Shown: one piece after another, positions 1 through 11,815 of the stretch
Layout: every line of letters starts with the position of its first letter
Numbering within the stretch: position 1 is the stretch's first letter
Assembly: GCF_019279795.1 (NCBI RefSeq)
Contig: NC_056726.1
Coordinates: 1,011,674,792-1,011,738,791, forward strand
Source: Protopterus annectens
Taxonomy: Eukaryota; Chordata; Ceratodontiformes; Protopteridae
DNA length: 64,000 nucleotides
Reading direction: 5' to 3'
Notes under the pieces: model-generated
What the model was told of the DNA's origin: nothing
Databases searched by the model: none
Seen by the model: the letters and a program-made list of their open reading frames with translations, nothing else
Program-made: the position numbers and the translations under genes

Positions 1-428
1 AGTCTCCTGTAAGTATGATGTTTCCTTTGAAAAAGTGTATTATATGATCTAGCTGTTGTTTGACTGCATGAATAGCTATTCCAGGTATCCAGTATACATT
101 AACAAAAGTGCATATATTTTTATTAAGTTCTAGTATGGCAGCACATAACATACCTTTATCATCACTATAAGTATTTAATATTTTAGAAATTGAAAATGTA
201 GTGTTCCATAAAATAGCAACACCTCTCTTTTTTTGTTGATGATGTGAACTTGATAGTACTGTATATGTTTTATTATTAAGTCTATCTATGTCTTCTTTTA
301 ATAGATGTGTTTCTTGTAAAAGGACTACATTTGGATTGAAAATATTTAAATATTGATATAGATTCCCTCTTTTGCAGCTATTATTCAGTCCATTAACATT
401 AATGGAGATACATTTTAAGGTTGACATT
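1..428 (-). CDS. L1-type LINE ORF2, endonuclease N-terminus, cut by window edge
   Basis: An open frame starts with ATG at 428 and runs off the left edge (about 142 codons, no stop). The protein starts MSTLKCISINVNGLNN and contains VVLLQETHL, then RGVAILW, and reaches TGD at the edge. These are the N-terminal metal-binding Asn, the catalytic Glu and the start of the GDFN block of the APE-type endonuclease that opens L1-clade ORF2 proteins. The enzyme nicks target DNA to prime reverse transcription. The reverse transcriptase should lie outside the window. The frame is uninterrupted, so this may be a younger copy than its neighbours. The exact clade (L1 or Tx1-like) is not resolved. Confidence 0.8.
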
Positions 429-3035
429 TATATTAGTAAATGTTTTATTAGAATTAGAATTACATTTGCAGTCTCTAAATAGCCGACATTATTCATGTGT
501 TTGTTTCTTCTTACTATATTTGTTAAAGAACAGCCAGATTGTGATCTAATTAAAAAGAAAATTAATAAGTAAATTAGGTTTTTATTTGAATTAGACACTG
601 TAAAATAAATAAGATCTGTGTACAGATAAAGATTATATACATTCTTATCCACTTCATGGACTTCAAAGACTCCTGATTCAAACAGAGACTGTTTGAATCA
701 ACCACCCCCTTACTAACAACAGCTAACTTCTCTCCACCAAATTTGAAATTTAACAATATTAATTTGTGATAAAATGTATAAAAAGCTGATATTTTATGTG
801 TATTTCAGTATTAGGTACCAAAATTGATAACTCAAGGTGTTTATCTATTTTCTATTATACTAATTTCAAATATTTGTATTAAGATTTATTCAGATGTAAT
901 ATAGATGGAGCAAATTATTAATGTATTTAATAATGTATTACAAGGATAAACATTCTGTTTGATGTATGCATCATAGCTTTTTAAATTCTTTTAATCATAT
1001 TTAAAGACCTGTGATATTTACATGTAGAATTCATTTACTAAGTTTGTATTATAATATTAAATATGTTTATTAAAGAAAGTGTTCCCATAATTGGAATCAT
1101 ATTAATAGTTTAGGACTTACACATGTAATATTACTAAACAATTTGTTACTTGTTGCTATCGCTATTTTTCAGTCAAGGCATATATGACATATTAATATAA
1201 AGAAAAAGGGAAAATGCATTTATAAAACTCTAAAATTAGGATCATGAATTTAATCAACTTCAATAATTGAGATCAAAACAATAAGTACAATTTTCATAGT
1301 CTGGTCTTTTCTGCTATTATTTCAGAATATCTGTATTTATACATTTATAAATAGCTTAGAATGCCAACAACTTTTCCAATAACCATTTCAAAGAAATAAT
1401 ATGAAGAGCAACAGAAGTATAGTGGGTGAAACATATCAATATGTCTGAAAACATTCAAATCAACAACATGTATATCAGTATAGGTTAGAGATGTATATCT
1501 GTATCTCTATATTTTATAGTGAATAAGTTAGCACTTAGTACACACACATAGCAATATCTCTTCATTCTCAATTTCTGAATTAGAAACATTAACTAAGGAC
1601 ACAGTAATCAATTAATAATGCCGCTTTAGTATGATAATGGTTTGTACTTTTGTAACAATATATTATAATGAGAGATAGACAAACCCCATTTAAAACGGTT
1701 ATTTTTGTTTTGAAGCCTTTAGGAAAGAGATGAATAGTTCAGCATGTGTACATAGTCAGAGCTTTAGGGCATTATGTTTGCAGTTACTAATAGATAAAAA
1801 AACATCAAATGACATATTAATAACCATCAAATACCTAATAATGATGAGCTCTATTAGTAGGACAAGAGAGATCATCCTGATCCCTCTTGTGAAAAAAAGT
1901 AAATAAATAAATAAGTAGGTAAATAAATATAAGATATTTCAATCTTTCAGTTATGAGACCAAGCATTAACTGTGTAGACATTGTTCTTTTCAAAAAGCGT
2001 TTTGTATATGACACAAACCTATTACTGTGAAAAGCAGGTCATTTCTGCATTTTTATGAACTAGAGTTATTTTATAATAAAGTTAAACATTTATATGATTA
2101 TGTACCTTGGGTATGTAGTTCTTCTCTTCTTTTTTCCACTTTTAAAGTTTTATAGTTGCTTAACGCAATGTCCTTTTTATTGTTTGAATGTTCTATTCGC
2201 TTCCTGTTGTGTGAGTTCAAAGTTCACAGCATTCATTTCGGATCCACGGCTGTGCGAGCGTTTCATTCAACAATAGTTAACTGTCTAAGAAACTTGAGGC
2301 TCAAGAAAGTGTTCTAAAGGATAGATGAAGCTTTCTCTTAATTCTCAGACAGTTTCTTGTATGTCCTTTTCAGCTGGAAAGTTAAAAAAAAAACAAATAA
2401 AAAAAAACGTTCCAGTCTCCAGACTCGCAACCACAGCATTACACAAAAAAAAGAATGTATGCCTATCAAGCACCACAATAACATTTTTCATATCACCAGT
2501 GCCTCAGTCAACAATATCCCAGAATTGACTGTAGAAAGGCACAAAGAGTTCAACAAAGCAACAAAACAAAGCAGGGAAAAGCTGCCAAAACATGTCATGT
2601 GCAATCCTACCCTCCCAGCATCAAACCCATGCATTGCTACACATCAATCAGATCTCTCCCAAACTACATATGACTTCATTTTCATATGAATATATACTAT
2701 TGAAATTTCCCCATTAACAAATATATATATCTCAACAGTTTCTGACTTTTTAATTTTTTTATACATATCTATTTATACATGCGTACTTTCACTCATACGA
2801 ACACATACACATGCACATATATACACATATACATCTACATATTCAAACAATCATATTTTAAACATTATTATTATTAGTATTATTATTTTTATTTTTATAT
2901 ACATTTCTCCCTTTCCTCAGCTGAAATGTGATATAACAGCAAGGTTACTAACCTGTAAACTCCAAGGACCACAGATAATATAAGGCATATTTCAAGGTAT
3001 TATTAAAAAAGTGAACATATATCAAAAGGCACACA
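429..3035. other. AT-rich stretch without recognised genes
   Basis: About 2.6 kb of AT-rich sequence between the L1-type ORF2 start and the ORF1 remnant. I see only short chance ORFs, an (AAATA)-like run near 1897-1932, and low-complexity TA and TTA tracts near 2720-2900. An L1 normally has only a short spacer between its ORFs, so this stretch may be a later insertion or may show that the two ORFs come from different copies. Confidence 0.45.
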
Positions 3036-3039
3036 GTCA

Positions 3040-3920
3040 TTTGTCCTTTAAATTTTTCTTCTTTTCCATAGATTTCCAGGTGTTATTCTCTGCATTTCTT
3101 TTTAATGTAGGATTTGTCCATTCCATGTCTTCCAGTTTGTCAATTATTTTATTTGTTTTAATGTAGTTGACAGCAGTGTTCATGTCATCAAAAACTTTTA
3201 TTCCGTCAATGAGAAATCATTTTAGTCTAGCTGGAAACAAAAGCACTTTTATTTGATTCTCTTTAGCTCTTTAATGATGGGTAAGAAGAGTTTCCTTTTA
3301 GTTATAACTGCAGAAGAATAATCATTATCGAAACAAATGATTCTGTCATTTATTTTTATAGGGGACTTAAGACTATGCAGTTTTTAATATTAGTTCCTTA
3401 TCTTGTACTGAAATAAATTTAACTATAAAAGATTTGATAGTGTTTTTATTAGTAGAAGAAACAGCAGATCTGTGTGCCCTTTCAATCCCAAAGGAAAGGG
3501 CTTCAGGGAGATTCAAAGCAGTAGGAAGTCAAGTGATTAAGAAACTCACCATATTGTTCCCTCTATGTTATTTGGAAGTCCAAATATTCATAGATTATTC
3601 CTTCTTGATCTGTTTTCCAGATCTTCCAACTTATTTTATAGTGCAGTATTATGTTTCAGGAGGGATTCTATGTTGTTTTCTCCTTCTTTGAGTCTTCCAT
3701 CTACATCACTGAGTGATTGTTCCATGTCAGAGATTTGAAATTTCTGTAGCTGTAATTCTTTGTATATAAGATCCATCTGTTTTGAACATTTCTGTTCAAA
3801 TATATCTATTTTTGTATCCATTTTGTCAAGTTTCAGATACATCTCCTGCAAGGCTGTTGTCAAGGATAGAAGTTCTTTCTTCAGAGAGGAGTCTGAGGAA
3901 TTGCTTTTGGAGTAACTCAT
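3040..3920 (-). pseudogene. L1-type LINE ORF1 remnant (RNA-binding protein)
   Basis: From ATG at 3920 a 94-aa frame encodes a heptad-rich coiled coil. Below 3636 the coding continues in shifted frames: LEDLENRSRRNNL and IFGLPNN (about 3570-3640), a segment with FGIERAHRSAVS (about 3470), and a C-terminal part ending WTNPTLKRNAENNTWKSM (about 3060-3120). The order coiled coil, RRM with the NRSRRNNLRI-type signature, then C-terminal domain is that of L1 ORF1p, the trimeric RNA-binding partner of ORF2. At least two stops and one frameshift are present, so it is dead. It lies upstream, in minus-strand sense, of the ORF2 start at 428. Confidence 0.75.
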
Positions 3921-4144
3921 CTTTCAAGCAGAAGTGCTATAAATGTTGTCTGAAGATTTTGACAGGAAAATTTTAAAAAAATCAAATGATTTTTTTACAA
4001 TAATCCACAGGTAGGTTTGTAGATATTAGAAATATTAAATTAAGATCAAAGGATTATTTTTTAAGTATAAATCCTCTCAGAAATATAACAGGTTGGCAGA
4101 GATAGATGAAACTGCTGCTAGTCAGTGAACATCTTTGCCACGCC

Positions 4145-5368
4145 TGCCGCCATTGAGATTCTTGACATAGCTATAGAATGCTTTGTGGTTGTCCCTAAAA
4201 TCAGTGGCAATTTTGTTTTTGTAGCTAGCTTTGGAGGATCTTATAAGGGATCTCAGCTTCTTACTGAGGCTGACCAGGGAGCTCCTCCACTCATGGGATT
4301 TTACTCTCTTTTGCAACAGTTTCTTCCTTCTGTTGTAAAGTTTGTTTATGGCAGGGGACCACCAGATTGGCTTCCTTTTTTTGGAAGATACCGTCTTGGT
4401 TCTGTTTGCAATAGCATGATCCATGCACTTGTGTAAGTGCTTATAGAGTGCATTTGTGTAAGATTCAGCAATTGTAACTGTATTGTCCATCTGCATGGGT
4501 GTCATGAAGTTCACCACTTCTGTCTTAAGAAGCATGAAGTTGGCTTTGGAGAAATTTTTTACCATGGTTTCCTTAATGGGTTGTGGGGGCGGGATGTGGG
4601 TATCTAGGGTGATTAGCTTATGGTTGGATCTGACCAATGAAGAGTTGACTTCAGGTGTGGCACACCGGTCACTCATGTTGGTAATGACTAGGTTGAGGAT
4701 ATTGTTGCCCCTGGTGGAGGTGTGGATAAGTTGATCCAGGGCATTGGAATTTATGAATTCCAGAAAGCGTTGAGTGAAGGAGTTGGTACATGAGTAGTTT
4801 TCCCAGTTAATGGTGAGGTAGTTGAAATCACCCATTATTAGGGTGTTTGGTTGAACCCCAATATTTTCCAGTATATCATGGTGGGGGATCTGTAGCAAGC
4901 TACAATTTGGATTGCAGTTTTGCCCAGAGTTAGTTGCACTTGGATAACCTCGGATGTATTATGCTGAGCAACTATCCTGGAGGTGTGGGTATCCTTAATG
5001 AATATGGACACACCTCCACATTTGGTGTTCCGGTCCAGGTTAGATGGCCGAAAAGCATGGTATGAGTTATAGCCTGGTAATGCAGGGGTGACCTCTGGAG
5101 CCTTGAACCAGGTCTCAGTCACTGCACAGATATCGATGTTCTCTATTTTAAGGAGTGCCTCGAGGGAGTGCATTTTGAGATTTAGACTTCTAGCATTGAG
5201 TAGCATTACCCTCAGTTTTTGCTTGCCTGTTCCTGTTACAGTGGTGAATTTGTCATCTGAACCTTGTTTAAAAAAGGCACTATAGGCAAGACCATTAGTC
5301 AGTATCCGGAATCTCAGGGGTGACAGGTTCAAGCCATCTCTGGCAAAGCATTGTGGTCTGTTAACCAT
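4145..5368 (-). pseudogene. CR1 copy A ORF2 endonuclease region
   Basis: Two overlapping minus-strand frames (5368-4838 and 4898-4122) encode the APE-like endonuclease: MLLNARSLNLK, AVTETWF, GGVSIFIK, ACYRSP, then after a frameshift GDFN, LVITN and RSNHKLI (consensus RSDHKLI, so the Asp is changed to Asn). A basic linker follows with SKKRKPIWW and LYNRRKKLLQKR. The frameshift lies near 4870-4900, where sequence is missing compared with copy H. The RT domain is absent. Confidence 0.8.
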
Positions 5369-6150
5369 GCCGTCCCAGGCAGACAGATACTGGATCCCCT
5401 TAGAATGACACTAGAAGCTTAGCCAATTGTTGAAGTCAATTATTTTGTCCTTGTACTGTGGTATCATTCTGGTCAAAGGCAGGATGCTACTCAGGGCTAG
5501 GGTCATACCTGCCTGGGTTACAAGATCGGAGAGCTCTTCCATGTCTCTTTTCATGTAGTCCAGGGAGGTATGTCTCAGGTCATTTACACCAACATGGACA
5601 ATGACAGAGTCATATTTGTACTTGTTGTGGAGTGATTTGGCACCCGACAGGCAGCTGACAGTAACCTTCTCCTTGTTTAGCCTGGTGAGTGGGACATCAG
5701 TGTGCCTGACTATAGAGTCACCTATGACTAGTGTGTTGGGTATGTAGTGTGTTGGGTATGTTGTTTTGCCTTATGGGCTTTGGTTGAGTGGCACATTAAG
5801 TCTGTGGGCTATGTGTCATTTGGGTTGTGTTGGGGGGTGGGGGATGCTTACGTTTCAGCTTTGGAGGTCTCTGTTGCTTGAGCAGATTATTACTGAGAGA
5901 CTCTGTGAATGTTTTTGTGTTTCTATGTGTGGATTTTGGTGGTGTAGGTTTAGTAGGACTATGTGATGAGTGTGGTGTGGTGCAAGTGTTTACTTTCTAC
6001 TCTTGACTGTCAAGTTCAGTCTTGGTTGGAGAGAGCTTTATCTCCAGTTTGGCTAGATAAGTGCATGTCTCATAGGTTGTAGTGTTGGGTGGTAGGAGGA
6101 GAGGGTTGTTTGTGTACATGAGGCAATTTCTACATTACCCCAAAATGCCG
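5290..6150 (-). pseudogene. CR1 copy A ORF1 (CxxC + SGNH esterase), broken
   Basis: Minus-strand coding, several frames. It includes the Cys-rich N-terminus near 6090-6140, a Pro/Ser/Thr-rich linker, the esterase block I region (VIGDSIV, about 5715-5735), the HVGVNDLR block (about 5575-5605) and a C-terminal RDGLNLS. In a functional SGNH hydrolase the last motif is DxxH, and copy H has DGLHLS. Here the catalytic His is replaced by Asn. The NTLVIG region shows a short local duplication (5735-5760). Confidence 0.7.
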
Positions 6151-6289
6151 AGATTCGTCAGATAGACAGGAGAGAACACTGGGAGGTGACCCTTGGACAT
6201 GCCTGAATAAAAAACTTTAAAAAAATATATTTTCCTCTAGGCAAGTGAGGAAAGTGAGTACAAGAGCTGTTTTTCTCTAAGCAAGTGAG

Positions 6290-6368
6290 GAACACTCTGG
6301 CTAGGCTTATAAATGCCCTAGGGCAGATAGCCTAGTATGAACCTATGAAACCTATGAACCTATGAAAG
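6290..6368 (+). mobile_element. CR1 3'-tail fragment inserted in CR1 5' UTR
   Basis: This is the conserved CR1 3' end (GGCTAGGCTTATAAATG ... GATAGCCTAGT) followed by three copies of the terminal ATGAACCT-like unit. It lies in plus orientation inside the minus-oriented 5' UTR of copy A, with UTR sequence continuing on both sides. It is a very short 5'-truncated CR1, or the tail of a SINE. Confidence 0.75.
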
Positions 6369-6479
6369 TCAGTACAAAAACTGTTTTCCTCTAGGTAATG
6401 AGGAAGGTTGAGTGCTAAAGTAATGTCTAGCTTATTTAGTGCTTACAACAAGTTCTGAACAAGTGCTGAGCACTTCAAG

Positions 6480-7595
6480 AAGGCAGATCTGTTGCCAATG
6501 CATCTCATATTCTTACCCAAACTGAAATGCAGTATGCTTAATTGAGAAGGAACATTTGGCAATTGTCTTTGCATGTTCTAGGTTCCATGATTATATTTAT
6601 GATCCAGCTATCCAGATTGAAACAAACCATCAGCCTCTAGTTACTATTTTAAAGAAAACTATGCTTACAGCTCCAGCTGGACTGCAAAGAATGACACTCA
6701 TATTACAAAATTACAACTTCAAAATGGTCTACACTAAAGTCAAGGTCTTTATCTGGCTGATATCTTATTCAGATCACCCAGAAATACTATGGAACAGCAC
6801 GATGCAGAGAATTTTGACTTTGATGTCATGGAGGTACATAATTTTTCTTCTATGAGATTAGATGAGCTGAGAGTTCATACAAAGACTGATCCAGTTTTGC
6901 AAAAGCTCATCCACTTTATTGATGTTGGATGGCCATCAAAGCAATCTTGTGTACCGCCAGAAGTACAACCTTACTTTCCTTACCGAAACGAGTTGTTGAT
7001 GGAAGAGGGTATCATTTTCAAAGGTCCTAAAATAGTTGTTCCTACTTCCTTACAACATGAGTATATCCAGATTCTACATTGTGGCTACCCAGGTGTTCCA
7101 ATTCTATCAAAAGAAGGGAGAGAGGACTAGTATTTTGGCCTTCTGTATCAAAAGACATTGATTAGTTCCAGTTTACTAGTGCCTAATTCTAAGAACAACA
7201 GAGAAGTTAAAGCCCAGTTGTTTAAAAAGAGATCTTTCCAGAAGTACAGTTATGACAAGAAGAGCAGATTTCTTCATCCATTGAAGAAAGGAGAGATTGT
7301 GAGGATGCAAACAGAGAAAGGCTTTGGCAGGATTGGTGGAGTGACTGAAGTTTGTGCTGAGCCGAGATCCTACATGGTAAAGGCAGAGGATGTGGAATAC
7401 AGGAGAAACCACAGACATCTTCTTCCTGTATCAGAACCAATATCACAGCATCGTACCTGTGATACAGACTCTGGATTTCAGAGCAATCCAGAAAATGTTC
7501 CGATGGCAGAACTTATCTTGACAACTCCCGTTCCTGTTAATGTCCCTGATGTCCCCAAAGATGAACATTCTGTAGAGACAGTCCCCTGTAGCTAA
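6480..7595 (+). pseudogene. gypsy pol remnant: RNase H and integrase
   Basis: RNase H is recognisable from ANASHILTQTEMQYA (about 6495-6540), then after a frameshift LAIVFACSRFHDYIY and ETNHQPLVTILKK (6556-6660). Integrase N-terminal sequence follows at 6789-7130 (DPVLQKLIHFIDVGWP ... GIIFKGPKIVVP). The integrase catalytic core is deleted between about 7130 and 7158. The integrase C-terminus resumes (LHPLKKGEIVRMQ ... YRRNHRHLLP, 7158-7595) and ends in a stop. This copy is non-functional. Confidence 0.8.
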
Positions 7596-7791
7596 ACCTA
7601 CTTACAATTTTTATATCACATGATTTGTTCGTATCTCTAAACCCAGTGTGAAATATGCAGCATCCTGGACATGATTGGTTTATGTGTATCTAGTTTTGTA
7701 TAACTGCATGACAAAAGATTATTTGCACAGTTGCATATTGCATATCATTGAATATCATTGTTGTATGAACAATTTCTCAAAAGAGGGAGGA

Positions 7792-8495
7792 TGTAGAACA
7801 GCATGTGTGTCATGACTTTAAGAAGCATTTCTAAGTGACGCATGTGCAGTATAAGTACTGAGCACGTGCAGGCAGCAGTGCCATTTTGAGAGAACAGCCA
7901 GGGTGTGAGCATGTATGAATGTGGCAGTCACTCTGTCTATGTTTATTTAAGTTTAAGTTACAAAGCCCACGCTGCAAACTAATAAAAAAGAAAAGTACTA
8001 AAAAGCACAAACAGATTGAAGGACCAAACCAAACCTGACAAATATAAACTCGTTTAATGAAGCGCTTTTCATTACAGTGATACAATAGCTTCATCAGATT
8101 ACATGAACACCTTTTTTTATGTGTTTAATAATTTTATATTAATTGAAATACTTTAGTTATCAACTAATTTATTTTTATTTTAATGTGGTTAGATTTATAG
8201 TAGGTAGTTAGCTGATTGGTGTTTGTGATCATATGACCTTAGTGTTGTTTATAAAAGCATGTCGTAAAGGTGTTCATGTAATCTGATGAAGTTATTGTAT
8301 CACTGTAACAAAAAAGCGCTTCATTAAATGGGTTTATATTTGTCGGGTTTGGTTTTTTCCTTCAGTCTGTTTGTACTTTTAAGTTACAAAAGCCTCAATC
8401 TTGATGTGTTTGTGTACAATAAAGCTGCTTGAACAGAACCCACAACTATTCTTCTGTTTTATCCTGACCAGACGAGCGACACCCAGTATCTTCTA
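7792..8495 (+). repeat. gypsy 3' LTR (interrupted)
   Basis: It follows a purine tract, begins with TG, and contains an AATAAA signal near 8419. Its two halves (7792-7967 and 8381-8495) flank the foldback and share the duplicated target AAGTTACAAA. The right boundary is uncertain. Confidence 0.55.
7968..8380. mobile_element. Penelope-derived foldback element 1
   Basis: A 413-bp insertion flanked by an imperfect target duplication (AAGTTACAAAGCC at 7955-7967, AAGTTACAAAAGCC at 8381-8394). It has inverted arms of about 125 bp around an AT-rich loop: the left arm (about 7995-8112) is the reverse complement of the right arm (about 8263-8380) with roughly 10 percent differences. Each arm carries a hammerhead-like core: CTGATGA ... 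GAAA on the minus strand (8067-8097), and CTGATGA at 8283-8289 with a decayed GAAA on the plus strand. No coding sequence. A PLE origin is inferred from the motif and the duplication size. Confidence 0.65.
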
Positions 8496-9429
8496 TAGCT
8501 ATCCCTGTTAGATCACTTATTTGAGTGCCCCAGTGTGCATTTCTGTGTTTTGTGAACATTCTTTCTTGCCAAGTTAGAGTGCTGATCCTTCTGGGCTATT
8601 TTCTGTCTCAGTCTTGAGATATAGAGAAAATGCCTTGCTGTCCAAGAAATCAGCAATACAAGGCTAACACCACTGACAGAATATATAATTAGAATGATTT
8701 TCAGTCAGACCTGCAGCCCCCTTCTAATACTGCACGAAAAGTCACTTTTTTTAACCTAACAGCACAAGAAATCCCCATAATTAATGTCATGAAAAGTACT
8801 CACCACCTTTTTAATATCTCTCCTTGTTGCCATCTAAGCTACTGAGATCTTGATCATGGACCTTTCACAGTTTATGTTTCCAGTCTCTCTGGTATATGAC
8901 AGAGAGTTGGGAACTGAACATATCCTACAGAGAATCACCTGCTTGATATTCCCAGGGAGCTGTCACTATATATTAGGGTTTCTCAGGTCTACCCAACCAC
9001 TGCTCCAACTATGTGACCCAAATTATGACCAAGTGGTGCTCATTCAACAGCTAAGCAACTCTCGCAATATGTGCCTTTATAAGATATGTGTTCAGCCATT
9101 ACAACATGACTACAAAGTCAGTCACTGACCACTAGTCTAAGGTGCCCTCATGCTAAATATTCTTATGATCAGGTTTGTGTTCAAATGGAGAGTAAGTTAC
9201 TGACAGAGACGTCAAATAACAATTCAGTTCAGCATTTGGGGTTCTGATAATGCAAGTAATTCTTCACAATCATACTCTTTTGAGTTATATCTGTCATTCC
9301 TTTTTTAATTTCTCCAAATCTTTTGGGTTTATAATACAATGATGGGAATGGACACCATTTCTAAGTCAAAGTATGATTAAAGTGCATGAAATTAGTATTG
9401 GTTCAATCTTTGATGTCAACCAGAAGTAC
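8496..9429. other. no recognised feature
   Basis: About 0.9 kb between the gypsy LTR and the R4-like LINE. It holds only short chance ORFs, and I recognise no family in it. Confidence 0.4.
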
Positions 9430-10110
9430 TCTTTGCAGCACCTGCAATGTGCCCAGTAATGTCTCCTGCAATTTATGCTGTTGGTAACATATCTAAATAT
9501 GATTGTAGATTATTTTTTATAAGACCTGTTGCTCCTACTACTATTGGAACTGTCTGAGTATCTTTTCTCCACATTGCTCTCATTTCTGCCTGCAAATCCT
9601 GATATTTTATGACTTTGTGTCTCTCTGTACACAAGACACTGTAGTCACTGGGTGTAGCGATTTCATTGATCAGTGCTACTTTTGTCTTCTTTTCATGGAC
9701 CACTATATCTGGTTTTCTCACATCTGTCTTTTGAACTGGTAGTAATGGGTGATCCCATGTGATTTAGACTTCATAATTTTCTATGATGCTTTGTGGCTCA
9801 TGTTTCCAATGTTTTTCAGCTACTTCATTATTATAATGTTTGCACAATCCCCAGTGCAACAGTCTTGCCACATTATTATGCATTTCGGTATACAGTTCTT
9901 CTGCCATTAGTATGTCACAACCAGCAACAAGGTGTGCAACTGTTTCCAGTTCTGTTTTACAAAACCTACATTTGTCTGTTTCTACCACATGTTTAATGGA
10001 CTTTGTAAAACAATGTGTACATACTCCACAATGTTGGGCCGTCAATATTAACTGCTCATCTTTTGGTTTGAAATTGCCTCTCCTTAACCATTCCTGCATT
10101 TGATCCTAAT
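9430..10110 (-). pseudogene. R4-like LINE C-terminus: CCHC finger and REL endonuclease
   Basis: Two frames, 10099-9764 and 9721-9473, separated by a stop and frameshift. The first carries CRFCKTELETVAHLVAGC (C-x2-C-x8-H-x4-C) followed by NNVARLLHWGLCKHY. The second carries RKPDIVVHEKKTKVALINE (the PD...E/D part of the restriction-like nuclease), KYQDLQAEMRAMW and VPIVVGATG. In R4-type elements this nuclease makes the target nick, often at a preferred site. Confidence 0.8.
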
Positions 10111-11815
10111 CAACATGAGGTTCTTCCAGGAGTTTTCTATACTTGCAACTATATTTATGCATTTTCCACATTTCTTGCCTTCTCATCTGATCCTTCACCT
10201 TATATTCTTTCTTTTCTTTTTTGGAACATTCATTTGCTGCCTGATTTTTATCTACTTCTGGTTTGATTTCCATTCACGCTTGACGCAGATATGCTTCTGC
10301 TAAACTAAGAAGGGAAGTCATCTTAGACTTTTTCTCCTCATGTTTAAGAACTTTCACTACATTTGGATCTTGTGAAGTCAACAGATATGTGTGAAGTCCC
10401 ATGATTACAGATCTATACATGTAATCAATTTCGAAGGAGCCCATACCTGCTTCAGAATGTGGGATATATAATCTTGGTATGCACTGACGTTTATAAATCA
10501 TATGATGAGCACGAAACATCTTTCTTGTTTTCCTGTCTAACCCATCCAACACTTTTTGGGGCCAGTCAGTCACTCCAAAACTATAAGTTAGGACAGGAAG
10601 AGCAAATTGGTTTATAGCTTGAACTTTGTTCCTAGATGTCAGTGCTGTTTTTGTATTAATGTAAGCCTTCTAAAATATTCCTTGTTCATGTTTTATTGTT
10701 GATCCTTCATCAATTTCCATATATTTATATGCTCCTTCTTGCTCATTTTCTTTTATATCACATTCTTGTCCCAAACTGGTGTTTTCTTGATGCTGCAGCT
10801 TTCCTGCTTTAAAGGTTGCTTTTGCACATTTATCAAGACCAAATTACATTCTTTTATGATCTAAAAGTGTTTTAACCACTTGCAGTTGTGCTGTCAGGTC
10901 ATCATCTGATGAACTATACAGTTTTAAATCATCTACAAAAAGATGAGAAGTCTTTACACTTTGTTTTTTTCTAGGAGCCAAATTATAGCAATGGTCTAAT
11001 CTGTTACATAGACAGCTTAATGGGTTATAGGCAAGACAGAATAGCAGAGGTGACAGGGAGTCACCCTGGAATATCCCCCTTTGAATTTTTATCCCTGGAA
11101 TAATAATTGGTCCTTTATCATGGCTTAATTAAAAACTGGTCTACCACTGTTTCATGGTCACTGTAATGTAATTGATCAGTGTAGGGTGTATCTTATACAT
11201 TTTAAGCACTCTTTTATCCATAAATGTGGGATACTATCAAATGCTTTTTGTAGTCAATCCATGCCATACTTGAATTCTTCCCCTTTTTACAGTTCTCCAT
11301 TATGACTTTATTTAGTCACGAATGATACTTTATTTCATATGACTTTCTTTTATTACCCTTTTGTTCTATTGCCAAGATTGAGTTTTCTTCTAAATGAGTA
11401 TAAACTCTGTCGGCATCAATTCTGGTGTATAGTTTATACGTCGCCGGAAGGCAAGTTATTTGTGTATAATTTTTAGGATAATTTGCAGGTTCACTCTCAA
11501 GTCGGAGTATTTTTTTTTCCTATTGTTAACCAGGCTGGTGACTGTTCAGGGTATGCATATAAATAACTCTTACTCATACCTAAATCTTCATACAATAATG
11601 TTAATACTTTTAGCTAGAAGTTAGGTACTGCATCTGGGCCTGGGGTTTTCCATTTGAAGGCTTTTCTTAACTTTATTTCAGTCTCTCTGGCTGTTACTTC
11701 ATCCCATTTCATATCCTGTACCTTTAAACTTCTTATTCTTTCTTTTACTTTTATCCATTTAGCATCTTTGTTATGTTCCACAGGAATGTCATAGATATTT
11801 TTCCAAAAGGTACCT
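10110..11815 (-). pseudogene. R4-like LINE reverse transcriptase region
   Basis: Minus-strand coding in several frames with many stops. Recognisable pieces run from the RT start (FKWKTPGPDAVPNF, about 11620-11660; PAWLTIGKKI, about 11515) through MAWIDYKKH (motif A-like, about 11255) to the thumb-like frame 10573-10274 (DWPQKVLDGLDRKTRKMF ... GMGSFEIDYMYRSVI). The catalytic YxDD box is not preserved in a clean frame. The SFEIDYMYRSVIMGL segment is a known block of REL-type LINEs. Confidence 0.65.

Larger units (their letters stand above)
4141..6440 (-). mobile_element. CR1 LINE copy A, 5' half
   Basis: In minus-strand order this copy holds a 5' UTR (6440 to about 6165), ORF1 (about 6150-5300) and the endonuclease half of ORF2 (about 5214-4145). 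It stops abruptly near 4141, just after the FYSYVKNLNG segment before the RT, so the 3' half is missing. Loss of a LINE 3' end is not normal 5' truncation. It suggests that the L1-type element to the left inserted here and that the rest lies beyond position 1. The 5' UTR carries short subrepeats (GCAAGTGAGGAA-like) shared with copy H. Confidence 0.85.
6480..8495 (+). mobile_element. Ty3/gypsy LTR retrotransposon, 3' part with LTR
   Basis: It contains RNase H, integrase pieces, a purine-rich tract (AAAAGAGGGAGGATG, 7777-7791) and an LTR starting TGTAGAACAG at 7792. The LTR is interrupted by a PLE-derived foldback (7968-8380). A polyadenylation-like AATAAA occurs near 8419. The LTR right end near 8495 is an estimate, because no second LTR is present. 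Domain order (RNase H before integrase) is that of ordinary Ty3/gypsy, unlike the Gmr1-like element at 38.4 kb. Confidence 0.75.

Noticed and set aside
2094-2689. Small ORFs in the 2.0-2.7 kb region
   Set aside because: Short, low-complexity and overlapping, with no recognisable domain; expected by chance in AT-rich DNA.
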